DNA of 64,000 bases from a bacterium (GTDB lineage: Bacteria > SZUA-79 > Acidulodesulfobacterales > Acidulodesulfobacteraceae): contig JAJZVN010000007.1 in NCBI GenBank assembly GCA_021845685.1, forward strand, positions 1-64,000, in the 5' to 3' direction. Both the position numbers and the translations under genes were made by a program. Below the pieces are notes generated by a model. That model did no database searches, was not told where the DNA came from, and worked only from the letters and a program-made list of their open reading frames with translations. Below, piece after piece: positions 25,994 through 36,789 of this stretch (the first letter of the stretch is position 1; the number at the start of each line of letters is the position of its first letter).

Positions 25994-26125
25994 ATTAATT
26001 CTCCTGAAATAATTAAAATTTTTAAAAATACTTATTAATTGTGAAATTTATTTTTTATTTATTATTATTTTAATAATTATAATATTATACCATTATAAAT
26101 TTTATAAACAAAAAAAATAAATTCA

Positions 26126-26168
26126 TATATTTTATATTTTATATTTTATATTTTATATTTTATATTAA
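26126..26168. repeat. 7-bp tandem repeat at the 3' end of mfd
   Basis: Five or so copies of attttat lie in tandem and run over the mfd stop codon. This is simple-sequence slippage; no function is evident. Confidence 0.7.
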
Positions 26169-29100
26169 ATATTAACATAGCGGTCTATTTCTTGCAAGAT
26201 AAATATAATATTGTCTATATCAATAATATTTTTTATTATCTTTAGACTGATATTATTTTTATTATTATTATTAATTTTAATTTTTATTCTTAGTTTGTAT
26301 TCAGAAAGGAAATTTATTATATATTTAGACAATATTTCTCTATCATTAATAAAATTTATCAATGCTTTTGAAAATTTTATATTTTCATCATTAAGCAAAT
26401 CATTGGATATTTGCAAATTTGAAAATTCCGGGATATAATTATTTCCCGAATATAATTTCTCATATTCTTTAAAATTATGAATTATGTCTTTATTATTACT
26501 ATTGTTTTCTGAACTATTATAAAATTCTATATCAAATTTATCTTCTTGAATATCAATAAGTTTTACTTTTATTTTTCTCATATAAACTTTTAATCCGGAG
26601 ACTTTTATTAAATTTTCAACTTCTTCAGGACATCTGCCGAATCTGTCAATTAATTCTTCTTTAATGCTGTAAACTTCCTCGATGCTTATGCATGCCGTTA
26701 ATCTGCGGTAAACATTTAATTTTATTCTGCTATCTTTTATATAACTGTCCGGGATATATAGATCAAGGCTAACTTTAACTTCCGGAAATATTTCTGCAGG
26801 AAGGACCTTCCCTTCTATTCTCTTAATCTCGTCTTTAAGCATTTGCATACACATCTCTAAACCTATAGAATCTATATTTCCTGATTGAGCTCCGCCTAAA
26901 ATATTGCCTGCGCCTCTTATTTCTAAATCTGCCATGGCTAACCTGAAACCTGAACCTAAATCGTTATATTCCATAATAGCGGAAAGCCTTTTATTCTGCT
27001 CTTTGGTTAGCTCAGAAGAATTTACTAAAAGCAAGCAATATGCCTGCAGATACGATCTTCCGACCCTGCCTCTTAATTGATATAGCTGGCTTAAACCTAA
27101 TCCTTCCGAACTATTTATAATAATAGTATTAACATTGGGATTGTCAAGACCTGCTTCTATTATTGAAGTGCTCAGCAATACATCGTACTCTTTATGATAA
27201 AACTTATGCATTATTTCTTCAAGGTCGTCGGCGTGGAGTCTCCCATGCGCTATGCCTACTCTGATATCAGGCATAATCTTGCTGAATTTATTTAACAAAG
27301 ATTCAAGGTGCGATATTCTGTTATCTATAAAATAAACCTGTCCTCCCCTGCTTATTTCTCTATAAATATATTCTTTAACCATAGTTTCGTCATATAAAGA
27401 AATGGCGGTGTTTATATTTTTTCTGCCGATAGGCGCCGTATTAAGAATACTGATGTCCCTTATGCCCGATACAGAGAGATAAAGCGTCCTAGGTATAGGG
27501 GTCGCGCTTAATGCCAATACATCAATTGAAGATTTTATTTTTTTTATTTTTTCTTTCTGGAAGGCTCCAAATTTTTGCTCTTCGTCAATTATTAAAAGTC
27601 CAGGGTTTTTAAATTTTATTTTATCTGATAAAAGTTTATGTGTTCCTATAATTATATCTATACTGCCATTTTCTAACAATTTTATCGTTTCTTTTTCTTC
27701 TTTTGCCGAAATAAATCTTGATAAATAAGCAACTTTAAACGGATATTTTTCAAACCGTTTTGTAAAGTTGGTAAAATGCTGTTCAACCAACAGAGTCGTA
27801 GGAGCTATAAATATAACCTGTTTGCCGTCCATCGCAGCTTTAAAAGCAGCTCTGATTGCAACTTCCGTTTTGCCGTAACCGACGTCTCCGCAAACTAATC
27901 TATCCATCGGCTTATTTGATTCCATATCTGTAAGAACATCTTTTATAGCTATAGCCTGGTCTTCCGTTTCCTCATATTCAAAATTTTCTTCAAATTCTCT
28001 GTAGGCTTCATCTTCTTTTGAAAAAGCATACCCCTTTTCGGATTTTCTTTTAGCATATAATTCAATAAGATCTTTAGCTATTTCTTCAATTTTTTCTTTA
28101 GCCTTTTTCTTTGATTTTGCCCATGATTTAGTTCCTAATTTATTTAACTCGGGTTCCGATTCCCCTGAGTTTATATACTTATGTATGAGATATATTTTTT
28201 CGGAAGGAACATATACTTTATCGCCTCCCGCATAAATAATTTCAAAATAATCCGCCGTCAAATTTCCCGATGCAATTGTTTTTATTCCTGTAAATTTTCC
28301 TATGCCGTGATTGATATGAACTACAAAATCGCCTGAATTTAATTCTCTGATATTTTCAAAAAAATCTGTGCCGTTTTTTTCTTTTTTTAATTTATCGGTA
28401 TCAATAATTTCTATGCGCTTTTTAAATAATTCCTGATCGGAAAAAATAAGAAATTTTCGCTTCTTGGAAAAAAATCCTGCGCTAATATCCGACGATACTA
28501 TATGAAAATTTCCTTTATTATAATTTTCTCCTTCAAAAACATTAAAAGCTGAGAAAATTTCTTTTAATCTTTCTCTGTATATATCATTTTTAACCGATAA
28601 CATAACCGAAAAACCTTTAGAGAATATTAATTTAAAAAACCGCTTGGTTTTTTTTATATTTAACTGCTCTTTAGATTCGTCCCATAAACATTTTAAAAAA
28701 CCGACATCTCTATAATCTAATTTATAATAATTTTTTGGCGATTGTATATAACTTGCCTGTTCATTTAAATTAAAATAAAAAACATTGTCATTATTATATT
28801 TTTTTAATAAATTATTAAGCCGATTTTCAATATTGATAGTTTCACTATTACAGTCATAGGGGCTATCTAGTATAAAATTTTGTTTATCTCCTTTTTCTTC
28901 TTCTTTTATATTGTCATTATAGCTTTTATCATATATTTTTATTATTTCGTCTGTATTTTCTTTATTATTATCATTATTTAAATTAAAGTTTTCCGTAAAG
29001 ATTAACGGTTTTTCAATAATATCAAGTATATTTAATTTTTTCCCTAATATGTCATCTTTTAATGGGAAGATTATATAGCTATCTATTTTATTAATGCTTC

Positions 29101-29683
29101 TTTGGCTGTTTATATTAAAATATCGTATATCCTGCACCTCGTCGTCAAAAAAATCAATCCTGACAGGGTTATCGGTTTCGCCGCCGTATATATCTATTAA
29201 CTCTCCTCTAACGGAAAATTGAAACGGATCCTGAACATACTCCGCTTTTTCATATCCGAAAGACAATAAATTATCAATTAATTTATTTCTGTCTATGATA
29301 TGTCCTTTTTTTACATTTATAATAGTTTCGGAAATATCAAGCAATGATGGAACGCTGCTCAAAAATGACTGATAGGTAAGTATTAAATTAACGGCATTAT
29401 TAATACCGTTAATTAATTTACTATTTTGAAATTCATATAAAATACTTACAGGAATTATTTCTTCACACAGAAATACTTTTTTAAATTCATTGTTTTGGAA
29501 GAAATTTATATTTTTATATAAATTTCTCGCGCTATATGCATTTTTGCATACATAAACGACAATACCGCAATTATCCGCATTGCCGTTTATGAGTAAAGAA
29601 GCTTCTAACGCAAATGCCGTCAGAGCGCTTTTATATTTTAAAATATTGAAACTATTTTTAATTGTATTTATATTATTTATCAT
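26165..29683 (-). CDS. mfd: Transcription-repair coupling factor
   Basis: This ATP-driven translocase removes stalled RNA polymerase and recruits UvrA. It has 1172 residues. The UvrB-like N-terminal part contains YVQDPFQFSVRGELIDIYGG. The polymerase-interacting domain starts at DFVVHINHGIGKFTGI. The RecG-like motor has DRLVCGDVGYGKTEVAIRAAF (Walker A), LLIIDEEQKFG (DEEQ box) and LSATPIPRTLYLS, then the hand-off motif QLYQLRGRVGRS. An Asn/Lys-rich low-complexity insertion lies around residues 235-295. The start overlaps the ppdK stop by 11 bases. Having mfd and uvrA nearby groups transcription-coupled repair. Confidence 0.96.
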   Translation of the reverse strand: MINNINTIKNSFNILKYKSALTAFALEASLLINGNADNCGIVVYVCKNAYSARNLYKNINFFQNNEFKKVFLCEEIIPVSILYEFQNSKLINGINNAVNLILTYQSFLSSVPSLLDISETIINVKKGHIIDRNKLIDNLLSFGYEKAEYVQDPFQFSVRGELIDIYGGETDNPVRIDFFDDEVQDIRYFNINSQRSINKIDSYIIFPLKDDILGKKLNILDIIEKPLIFTENFNLNNDNNKENTDEIIKIYDKSYNDNIKEEEKGDKQNFILDSPYDCNSETINIENRLNNLLKKYNNDNVFYFNLNEQASYIQSPKNYYKLDYRDVGFLKCLWDESKEQLNIKKTKRFFKLIFSKGFSVMLSVKNDIYRERLKEIFSAFNVFEGENYNKGNFHIVSSDISAGFFSKKRKFLIFSDQELFKKRIEIIDTDKLKKEKNGTDFFENIRELNSGDFVVHINHGIGKFTGIKTIASGNLTADYFEIIYAGGDKVYVPSEKIYLIHKYINSGESEPELNKLGTKSWAKSKKKAKEKIEEIAKDLIELYAKRKSEKGYAFSKEDEAYREFEENFEYEETEDQAIAIKDVLTDMESNKPMDRLVCGDVGYGKTEVAIRAAFKAAMDGKQVIFIAPTTLLVEQHFTNFTKRFEKYPFKVAYLSRFISAKEEKETIKLLENGSIDIIIGTHKLLSDKIKFKNPGLLIIDEEQKFGAFQKEKIKKIKSSIDVLALSATPIPRTLYLSVSGIRDISILNTAPIGRKNINTAISLYDETMVKEYIYREISRGGQVYFIDNRISHLESLLNKFSKIMPDIRVGIAHGRLHADDLEEIMHKFYHKEYDVLLSTSIIEAGLDNPNVNTIIINSSEGLGLSQLYQLRGRVGRSYLQAYCLLLVNSSELTKEQNKRLSAIMEYNDLGSGFRLAMADLEIRGAGNILGGAQSGNIDSIGLEMCMQMLKDEIKRIEGKVLPAEIFPEVKVSLDLYIPDSYIKDSRIKLNVYRRLTACISIEEVYSIKEELIDRFGRCPEEVENLIKVSGLKVYMRKIKVKLIDIQEDKFDIEFYNSSENNSNNKDIIHNFKEYEKLYSGNNYIPEFSNLQISNDLLNDENIKFSKALINFINDREILSKYIINFLSEYKLRIKIKINNNNKNNISLKIIKNIIDIDNIIFILQEIDRYVNI

Positions 29684-32330
29684 TTTTTATTGCAGCATGG
29701 GCTGCGGCAATTATCGCAACCGGAACTCTGAACGGAGAACAGCTTGAATAATCCAAACCTAAGATATGGCAAAACTCAATGGAACTTGGATCTCCGCCAT
29801 GTTCGCCGCAAATTCCCAGCTTAATATTACGCCTTGTTTTTTTCCCGCCTTCAACAGCTATTTTCATTAAACCGCCTACCCCTTGTCTATCAAGTTCAAT
29901 AAACGGATCTGCTTGCAACACATTTCCTTCCAAATAATCGGGTAAAAAAGAACCTATGTCATCTCGAGAAAAACCGAATACTGTTTGAGTTAAGTCATTT
30001 GTGCCGAATGAAAAAAATTCGGCTTCCTTTGCTATCTCGTCGGCTATCATACAGGCTCTTGGAAGTTCTATCATGGTGCCTACAAGATAATTCAGTTTAA
30101 CTCCTCTCGATAACATAACTTCCTTTGCTTTTTTATCAACCATAGCCTTTAATATTCTTATTTCTTCATAAATACCTACGACAGGTATCATAATTTCAGG
30201 TATTATTTCATTGCCCTGCGAATAAAAATCACATGCGGCCTCCATAATTGCTTCTACCTGCATTTCGTAAATTTCCGGATAACTTATTCCAAGTCTGCAT
30301 CCTCTATGTCCAAGCATAGGATTAATTTCATGAAGAGAATTTGCTTTTGAATTTAATTTGTCAAACGAAACATTCATAATTTCGGCGAGTTCTTTTATTT
30401 CGCTTACAGTTTTAGGCAAAAATTCATGCAAAGGAGGATCTAAAAGCCTTATAGTAACAGAATATCCTTTCATTTCATTATAAATATCCAAGAAATCGCT
30501 CTTTTGCATGGGGAGCAATTTTTTAAGAGCTTTTTCTCTTTCTGCTTTTGAATCGGCTAAAATCATTTCTCTGACTGCTTTAATTCTGTCGCCTTTAAAA
30601 AACATATGTTCTGTTCTGCATAATCCTATACCTTCGGCGCTATAATTTCTGGCAACTTTAGCATCTTCGGGAGTATCTGCATTAGCTCTTATTTTTAATT
30701 TTTTAAGCTCATTAGCAAAACCCATTATAGTAAGAAAATCATCATTTAATTCGCTTCTTATCATATCTACGTTTCCGTTATAGATTTCTCCCGTAGAACC
30801 GTTTAAAGTAATAATATCTCCTCTTTTTACTGTTCTATCGCCTACCGCTATCTCGCCTTTCTTTTCATTTATTTCAAGAGCCGAACATCCTGTTATAGCA
30901 CATTTGCCCATACCTCTTGCAACAACCGCGGCATGAGAGGTCATACCGCCTCTTGCGGTAAGTATCCCTTCGGCAACGCTCATTCCGTGTATATCTTCAG
31001 GGGAAGTTTCCATTCTTACAAGAATAACTTTTTTACCTTTTTTCGATTCCATCTCTGCTTCCTCTGCCGAAAATACGACTTCTCCGCTTGCGGCTCCAGG
31101 AGAGGCAGGTAAACCTCTTGCAATAATATCTTTTTTTGATTTTGGGTTAATTGAAGGATAAAGAAGCTGAACTATTGAATTAGGGTTTACTCTTAAAACA
31201 GCTTTTTTTTTGTCAATTAAGCCTTCGTTATACATATCAAGAGCAATTTTCACCGACGCCTTAGCTGTTCTTTTACCCGAACGCACCTGAAGCATATATA
31301 AAATATCTTCTTGAATAGTAAATTCTAAATCAAGCATATCTTTATAATGATTCTCAAGAATTTTTGCATATTCTAAAAGTTCTTTGTAAACTTGAGGCAG
31401 AGCTTCTTCTAAAGACACTTCGTCTTTATTTTTCTTTGACATATTATTAATAGGCTGAGGAGTCCTGATTCCCGCTACAACATCTTCGCCTTGCGCATTA
31501 ATAAGATATTCGCCGTAAAATCCGTTTTCACCCGTTGAGGGATTTCTCGTAAAAGCAACTCCTGTGGCTGAATTATTTCCCATATTGCCGTAAACCATAG
31601 AGACGACATTTACCGCAGTTCCCCAATCTTCAGGTATATGATTTAATCTTCTATATGTAATAGCTCTCGGAACATTCCATGATTCAAAAACTGCGGATAT
31701 ACCCATCCATAGCTGTTTATAAGGGTCATCCGGAAAATTTATTCCTTTTTGCTCTTTGACGACATCTTTAAACTTATATACTAATTCTTTTAAATCTGAA
31801 GCACTAAGTTCGTTGTCGTTGCGGACATTTTTCTCTTTCTTTTTTTTCTCTAATATTTCTTCCATAATTTTAGAATCAATACCGAGAACAACATTTGAAA
31901 ACATTTGAATAAATCTTCTATATGTATCGTAAGCAAATCTTTCATTTCCCGATTTTTTAATCAAACCTTTTATAGTTTCATCATTTAAACCAAGATTTAA
32001 AACAGTATCCATCATTCCTGGCATTGAAATTCTTGCGCCGCTTCTGACGGAAACTAAAAGAGGATTTTCAGCATCGCCAAATTTTGCGCCCATAGTTTTT
32101 TCAACGGTCTCTAAATTGACGAGCACTTTATTTTCTAAATCTTCCGGATATTTTTTGCCGTGTCCGTAAAAATAAGTGCAAACCTCCGTGGTAACGGTAA
32201 AACCTGCGGGGACTCTTATACCTAACTTTGTCATTTCCGCTAATCCCGCGCCTTTGCCTCCCAACAAATTTTTCATAGAGCCATCGCCATCAGCATATTT
32301 ATTGCCGAAAAAATACACATATTGCGCCAT
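29673..32330 (-). CDS. ppdK: Pyruvate, phosphate dikinase
   Basis: This enzyme interconverts pyruvate + ATP + Pi and phosphoenolpyruvate + AMP + PPi, reversible in central carbon metabolism. Its 885 residues fit the family. The N-terminal nucleotide domain has GGKGAGLAEMTKLGIRVPAG and VSVRSGARISMPGMMDTVLN. The swivelling phosphohistidine domain has the catalytic His in GGMTSHAAVVARGMGKCAI. The C-terminal barrel has GIGLCRTEHMFF, MLGHRGCRLGI and the catalytic Cys in KLGICGEHGGDP. An aggagg ribosome binding site precedes the ATG. It starts the ppdK-mfd pair. Confidence 0.97.
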   Translation of the reverse strand: MAQYVYFFGNKYADGDGSMKNLLGGKGAGLAEMTKLGIRVPAGFTVTTEVCTYFYGHGKKYPEDLENKVLVNLETVEKTMGAKFGDAENPLLVSVRSGARISMPGMMDTVLNLGLNDETIKGLIKKSGNERFAYDTYRRFIQMFSNVVLGIDSKIMEEILEKKKKEKNVRNDNELSASDLKELVYKFKDVVKEQKGINFPDDPYKQLWMGISAVFESWNVPRAITYRRLNHIPEDWGTAVNVVSMVYGNMGNNSATGVAFTRNPSTGENGFYGEYLINAQGEDVVAGIRTPQPINNMSKKNKDEVSLEEALPQVYKELLEYAKILENHYKDMLDLEFTIQEDILYMLQVRSGKRTAKASVKIALDMYNEGLIDKKKAVLRVNPNSIVQLLYPSINPKSKKDIIARGLPASPGAASGEVVFSAEEAEMESKKGKKVILVRMETSPEDIHGMSVAEGILTARGGMTSHAAVVARGMGKCAITGCSALEINEKKGEIAVGDRTVKRGDIITLNGSTGEIYNGNVDMIRSELNDDFLTIMGFANELKKLKIRANADTPEDAKVARNYSAEGIGLCRTEHMFFKGDRIKAVREMILADSKAEREKALKKLLPMQKSDFLDIYNEMKGYSVTIRLLDPPLHEFLPKTVSEIKELAEIMNVSFDKLNSKANSLHEINPMLGHRGCRLGISYPEIYEMQVEAIMEAACDFYSQGNEIIPEIMIPVVGIYEEIRILKAMVDKKAKEVMLSRGVKLNYLVGTMIELPRACMIADEIAKEAEFFSFGTNDLTQTVFGFSRDDIGSFLPDYLEGNVLQADPFIELDRQGVGGLMKIAVEGGKKTRRNIKLGICGEHGGDPSSIEFCHILGLDYSSCSPFRVPVAIIAAAHAAIKNDK

Positions 32331-32519
32331 TGAACTTTTCCTCCTCGGTTTATTTATTTAAATATTTAAATATTTAAGTTAATAATATTAAAAAACAATC
32401 GATATGTCTTATGTATTCAATTATCATATCATTAATAATCCTGATTAGTTGAGTTAATAAGTTTAATAAAGACTAATAAATCAAGATATCAATTATAAAT
32501 ATAAATATAAATAATTATA

Positions 32520-34691
32520 TCAGTAAGACAGTTTAGAGAAATCGCATAAATTTTTTAATTCTATTAATATGTTATTTAAAAAACCTATTCTTGAATTTTT
32601 TAAATCTAAGTCCTCAACATTGACCATTACATTATCAAAAAATTTATTGACGGGATAAACTATCTCATGATATAAATTCATTAATTTATAATAATTATTT
32701 GATTTAATATATCTATGAGATTCATTTTTAATAAATTCATAAGATTCCATAAGAAGTATTTCTTCTTTTAAAATTAATTTTTTACCGTCAAAAGAAACTA
32801 TATCGCTGTAATTAAAGGTAATATTGTTTAATCTCTTAAAAACAAAAGTCAAATCATACATATATTCATGCAATTTATTTTTAGCCACAAAATCAATTTT
32901 TAAGTAAGATGTATAAACATCATCAAAAGTATCGTCTATAGCAGACGATATTTCATCAAAATTATAATTTAAAGACAACATTATATTTTTAAACCTTGTT
33001 TTGGCAAATAAAATAAAAGTATCTTTTAAATTTAATAAATTTAAGTTCCTGTCTTTATAAAAATTATCGAAATAAAAACTAAATATTTTATTTAATGACA
33101 GTTTATATTTTTTTGCGAGCAAAATTTCAATTACACCGATCATTGCCCTTCTTATAGCAAAAGGATCTGATTCTCCGGTAGGAAGCTTATTCAACATTGT
33201 GAATGATAAAACGGTATCCAATTTATCCGAAATTGCGGAAATGTCTCCAAATTTATCCGCGGGCATTAATTTTTCCCCATGCTTCATAATCGGATAATAA
33301 TGCTCTTCTATGGCTCTTGAAACTATTTTGTCTTCCTCAAATTTATTTGCATAAATCCTGCCGATAATTCCCTGCAATTCAGGAAATTCATATACAACAT
33401 GCGTTGTTAAATCAAATTTTAATAAAGATGCGCATCTTTCAATAATTTTTTTGTCTTTAATATTATTTATGATTTCTATTTCTTTTTTATTTGATTTATT
33501 AATTATATTTTCAAAAATATACGGGGCGAGCTGTTTAATCCTTTCTGTTTTTTCATAATATGTGCCGATGCCCTTATAAAAAATAACCTCTTTTGTTTTA
33601 TCTATAAAGTATTTAATGGATTGTTTTGTATCTTCTTTGTAAAAAAAATCGGCATCATTTAATCTTGCGGCCAAAACTCTTGAATAGCCCCGGGAAATAT
33701 TATTATCCCTTATATCTCTTAAATCATTATTATAAATATCGGAGGTTAAATTTGCAATTCCGATAAAATACTGCATTAATTTAGATTTGTCTTTTGCAAA
33801 TAAAGGAAAAAATCTCTGATGCTTTTTCATAACTAAAGATAAAAGCTCATGGGGTATATGTAAAAATTTTTTGTCAAATTGTCCTTGAATTATATGCGGG
33901 CTTTCTGTAATTCCTACAATTTCATCAATCAAATTATCGTCATTTTCAAAAATACATTCAATTTTTTTTGAATTATTTATTAATTCTTTTTTTATAAAAT
34001 TTTTTCTTTCAAGGTTATCTAAAATTATGCCCGCTTTTTTAAGTTTTTCAATATAATCGTTCGCATCTTTAATTTTTACAAATGATTTTGAAAACGAATC
34101 TTTTCTCAAAATATATGAATAATTGCCTGCCTTGCAGTCTCCGTAATTAAATTGTATAATTTTTCCGTCAAACAAAGCAAGAATCCATAATATCGGTCTT
34201 GGATATCTTATATCAGCGTCCGACCAGACCATAGATTTTTTAAATGACGGCTGTTTAATAATAGACGGAATGTTTTCGGATAATATTTTTTCTAGATTTC
34301 TTCCTTTAATAATTGTTTTATATGCGGCATACTCTCCTTTTTCCCGGCTAACTGCATAAATTTTTTTATAATTTTTTATATTGTTTTTTTTTACAAATTG
34401 AATTAAAGGAGCCGCGGGACTGCCGTCAGACAAATAGCAGACTTTTAAAGGAGGACCTATTATTTCTATTTCTTTATCTTCGGTTTTTAAAGGTATATTT
34501 TTAACCAATAGCGTCACTCTTCGCGAAGTTGAATAATATTCAATATTTTTATTATCGTTAAGGTCTAATTCATTTAAATCTAATTCATTAGCAAAAAAAA
34601 TTTTAAAAGATTCAGCCAATCTGCGGGGAAATGTTAAAACTTCTTTATAGGGAAGCTCTCCTGAGCCTATTTCTAATAAAAATTCGCTCAT
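32520..34691 (-). CDS. glyS: Glycyl-tRNA synthetase beta subunit
   Basis: This is the tRNA-binding subunit of the bacterial two-chain glycyl-tRNA synthetase, 723 residues. The N-terminus MSEFLLEIGSGELPYKEV is the family's signature start. It also has ESPHIIQGQFDKKFLHIPHELL, MKKHQRFFPLF, an HD-like helical region, YYPIMKHGEKLMPADKFGDIS and the GESDPFAIRRAMIGVIEIL motif. The C-terminal anticodon-binding region is Asn/Tyr-rich. It follows glyQ by 228 bases on the same strand. Confidence 0.95.
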   Translation of the reverse strand: MSEFLLEIGSGELPYKEVLTFPRRLAESFKIFFANELDLNELDLNDNKNIEYYSTSRRVTLLVKNIPLKTEDKEIEIIGPPLKVCYLSDGSPAAPLIQFVKKNNIKNYKKIYAVSREKGEYAAYKTIIKGRNLEKILSENIPSIIKQPSFKKSMVWSDADIRYPRPILWILALFDGKIIQFNYGDCKAGNYSYILRKDSFSKSFVKIKDANDYIEKLKKAGIILDNLERKNFIKKELINNSKKIECIFENDDNLIDEIVGITESPHIIQGQFDKKFLHIPHELLSLVMKKHQRFFPLFAKDKSKLMQYFIGIANLTSDIYNNDLRDIRDNNISRGYSRVLAARLNDADFFYKEDTKQSIKYFIDKTKEVIFYKGIGTYYEKTERIKQLAPYIFENIINKSNKKEIEIINNIKDKKIIERCASLLKFDLTTHVVYEFPELQGIIGRIYANKFEEDKIVSRAIEEHYYPIMKHGEKLMPADKFGDISAISDKLDTVLSFTMLNKLPTGESDPFAIRRAMIGVIEILLAKKYKLSLNKIFSFYFDNFYKDRNLNLLNLKDTFILFAKTRFKNIMLSLNYNFDEISSAIDDTFDDVYTSYLKIDFVAKNKLHEYMYDLTFVFKRLNNITFNYSDIVSFDGKKLILKEEILLMESYEFIKNESHRYIKSNNYYKLMNLYHEIVYPVNKFFDNVMVNVEDLDLKNSRIGFLNNILIELKNLCDFSKLSY

Positions 34692-34919
34692 AAATAAATA
34701 ATATCTACCTTAAAATTATAAATTTTAATTATTTTATTGAATTATTTTAATTAATTATGAATACCGTTTATTTTATATAAATTTTTTATAAAAAATAATT
34801 ATAATTAATCAGACTTATCTATCATATACCATATACATATGCATATACAATCATATATAACATATATAAATAGATGACTTTTTATTAATTGTATTGAATG
34901 CGGATATTAACGCATTTAA

Positions 34920-35765
34920 TTATGATATTTTATTTTTATATTTTATGGCGCATTGTTCCGCTATGGTTCTTACTCTCAATATATAATTCATTCTTTCGGA
35001 AACACTGATAAATCCTCTTGCATCAAGCAAATTAAAAACATGAGAACATTTAAGACAATATTCATACGCAGGTTTAACCGATTTTTCATTAGATAAAATC
35101 AGCTTTGCTTCATTTTCATAAATGTTAAAGAGAGAAAATAATGTATCCGCCGAAGCTAATTCAAAATTATATTTTGAAGTTTCATATTCGTCGTCTTTAT
35201 GAATGTCTCCGTAAGTCAAATAATCATTCCATAATAAATCAAATACGCTGTCTTTTTCTTGCAGATACATTGCTATCCTTTCTAAACCGTATGTAATTTC
35301 AATAGCTATGTTTTTAAGTTCTATACCGCCGATTTGCTGAAAAAAAGTAAATTGAGATATTTCCATACCGTCAATCCAAACTTCCCAGCCTAATCCCCAT
35401 GCGCCGAGCGTGGGAGATTCCCAATCATCTTCTATAAATCTTATATCATGTTCATTAGAATTAATACTTAACGCCTTAAGACTTTTTAAGTATATTTCTT
35501 GAATGTCTTTTATATACGGCTGCAAAATAACCTGAAATTGATAATATCTTGCCAATCTATTAGGATTTTCTCCGTATCTCCCGTCTGCAGGTCTTCTTGA
35601 AGGCTGAACATAAGCCGCCTTCCAGTTTTTTTCTTCCAAACATTTTAGAAAAGTATAAGGGGAAAATGTACCCGCTCCAACTTCCATATCATATGGCTGC
35701 ATAATGGCGCAGCCAAAGTCGGACCAGTATTTTTGAAGTTTAAAAATTAAATTCTGAAAATTTAT
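34920..35765 (-). CDS. glyQ: Glycyl-tRNA synthetase alpha subunit, probable non-ATG start
   Basis: This is the catalytic alpha chain of the two-subunit glycyl-tRNA synthetase. The body is clearly GlyQ, with [60 protein letters not shown] and the [11 protein letters not shown] ending of the core. The first in-frame ATG is at 35702 and would begin at MQPYD, cutting off the family's N-terminal helix. Upstream in the same frame, with no stop, the codons read [20 protein letters not shown], exactly the conserved GlyQ start. They begin at an ATA codon (35763-35765), where Met is expected; an ATT lies at 35784-35786. I therefore extend the gene to 35765. A start-codon mutation or sequencing error is the alternative. 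Confidence 0.88.
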   Translation of the reverse strand: MNFQNLIFKLQKYWSDFGCAIMQPYDMEVGAGTFSPYTFLKCLEEKNWKAAYVQPSRRPADGRYGENPNRLARYYQFQVILQPYIKDIQEIYLKSLKALSINSNEHDIRFIEDDWESPTLGAWGLGWEVWIDGMEISQFTFFQQIGGIELKNIAIEITYGLERIAMYLQEKDSVFDLLWNDYLTYGDIHKDDEYETSKYNFELASADTLFSLFNIYENEAKLILSNEKSVKPAYEYCLKCSHVFNLLDARGFISVSERMNYILRVRTIAEQCAIKYKNKIS

Positions 35766-35865
35766 ATGATTTTTTTTATTATTAATTTTCTTTTACCATA
35801 TTTATATAATTTATATTTGTAATTTATATTTATTATTATTTTATTATTGAATTTATAAAACAAGC

Positions 35866-36789
35866 TTATAAAGCAAGCATATTTTCAATTGATTTTCTAG
35901 CTTTCAGCCTAATATCTTCAGGAATTTCAATAATATTTTTCATGTTAGAAAGAGAGTCTATCGTATTATCTAAATGTGTTTTTTTCATATTAGGGCAAAC
36001 AAGACTTGCGTTCGCCGCAATAAAAATTTTATCAGGATTTTCAATTTTCATTTTATACATAATACCTATTTCCGTTCCTATAATAAAATATTTTGCATCT
36101 GTTTGTCTGACATATCTGTACATCCCCGAAGTTGAGGAAACATGATCCGCAACATCTATAGTGTCATGCGTAGATTCCGGATGCGCAACAAATAATGCTC
36201 CCGGATACTTTTCTTTTAAATTTTTTATATCGGCAGGAGTCGTTCTGTTATGAGGGGGGCAAAACCCCGGCCAGCTTATTATTTCTTTTTTGGTAAATCT
36301 CTGAACGTAATCTCCGAGATTTTTATCGGGAATCATTATAACTCTTTTATTGGGCAATGAATTAACAACTTTAACGGCGTTTGCAGAAGTACAGCAAATA
36401 TCGCTGACGGCTTTACACTCGGCTGAAGTATTAACATATGCTACGACTGCGGCATCCGGAAACTCCGCTTTCATATTTAATATATCTTTAACGGTAATCA
36501 TATCTACCATAGGACATCCTGCATCTTCTGCCGGAAGTATGACTTTTTTATCGGGGTTCATTATTGCGGCGCTTTCTGCCATAAATCTTACGCCGCAAAA
36601 AACTATAATATCTGCATTTGTTTGATTGGCTTTAATAGATAATTCAAGCGAATCGCCTTGAAAATCGGCAATTTCTTGAATTTCATCTCTCTGATAATTA
36701 TGAGCTAATAATATAGCATTTTTCTTTTTCAGCAATTCTTTCAATAGATTCTGTTTTCTTTTAATTTCGCCGTCTATTTTTTTTTCCAT
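35866..36789 (-). CDS. nadA: Quinolinate synthase
   Basis: This 4Fe-4S enzyme condenses iminoaspartate with dihydroxyacetone phosphate in NAD synthesis. It has 307 residues. LLAHNYQRDEIQEIADFQGD is the N-terminal substrate motif. The three cluster cysteines are expected in VFCGVRFMAE, WPGFCPPHNR and SLVCPNMKKT. The MVDMITV, AYVNTSAECKA and HPESTHDTIDVADHVSSTSG segments complete the three-domain pattern. No nadB or nadC is in the window, so the gene stands apart from its pathway partners. Confidence 0.96.
   Translation of the reverse strand: MEKKIDGEIKRKQNLLKELLKKKNAILLAHNYQRDEIQEIADFQGDSLELSIKANQTNADIIVFCGVRFMAESAAIMNPDKKVILPAEDAGCPMVDMITVKDILNMKAEFPDAAVVAYVNTSAECKAVSDICCTSANAVKVVNSLPNKRVIMIPDKNLGDYVQRFTKKEIISWPGFCPPHNRTTPADIKNLKEKYPGALFVAHPESTHDTIDVADHVSSTSGMYRYVRQTDAKYFIIGTEIGIMYKMKIENPDKIFIAANASLVCPNMKKTHLDNTIDSLSNMKNIIEIPEDIRLKARKSIENMLAL

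Noticed and set aside
35703-35765. Sequence before the glyQ ATG as untranslated leader
   Set aside because: It is open in frame and encodes the conserved GlyQ N-terminal segment, which is far better explained as coding sequence.
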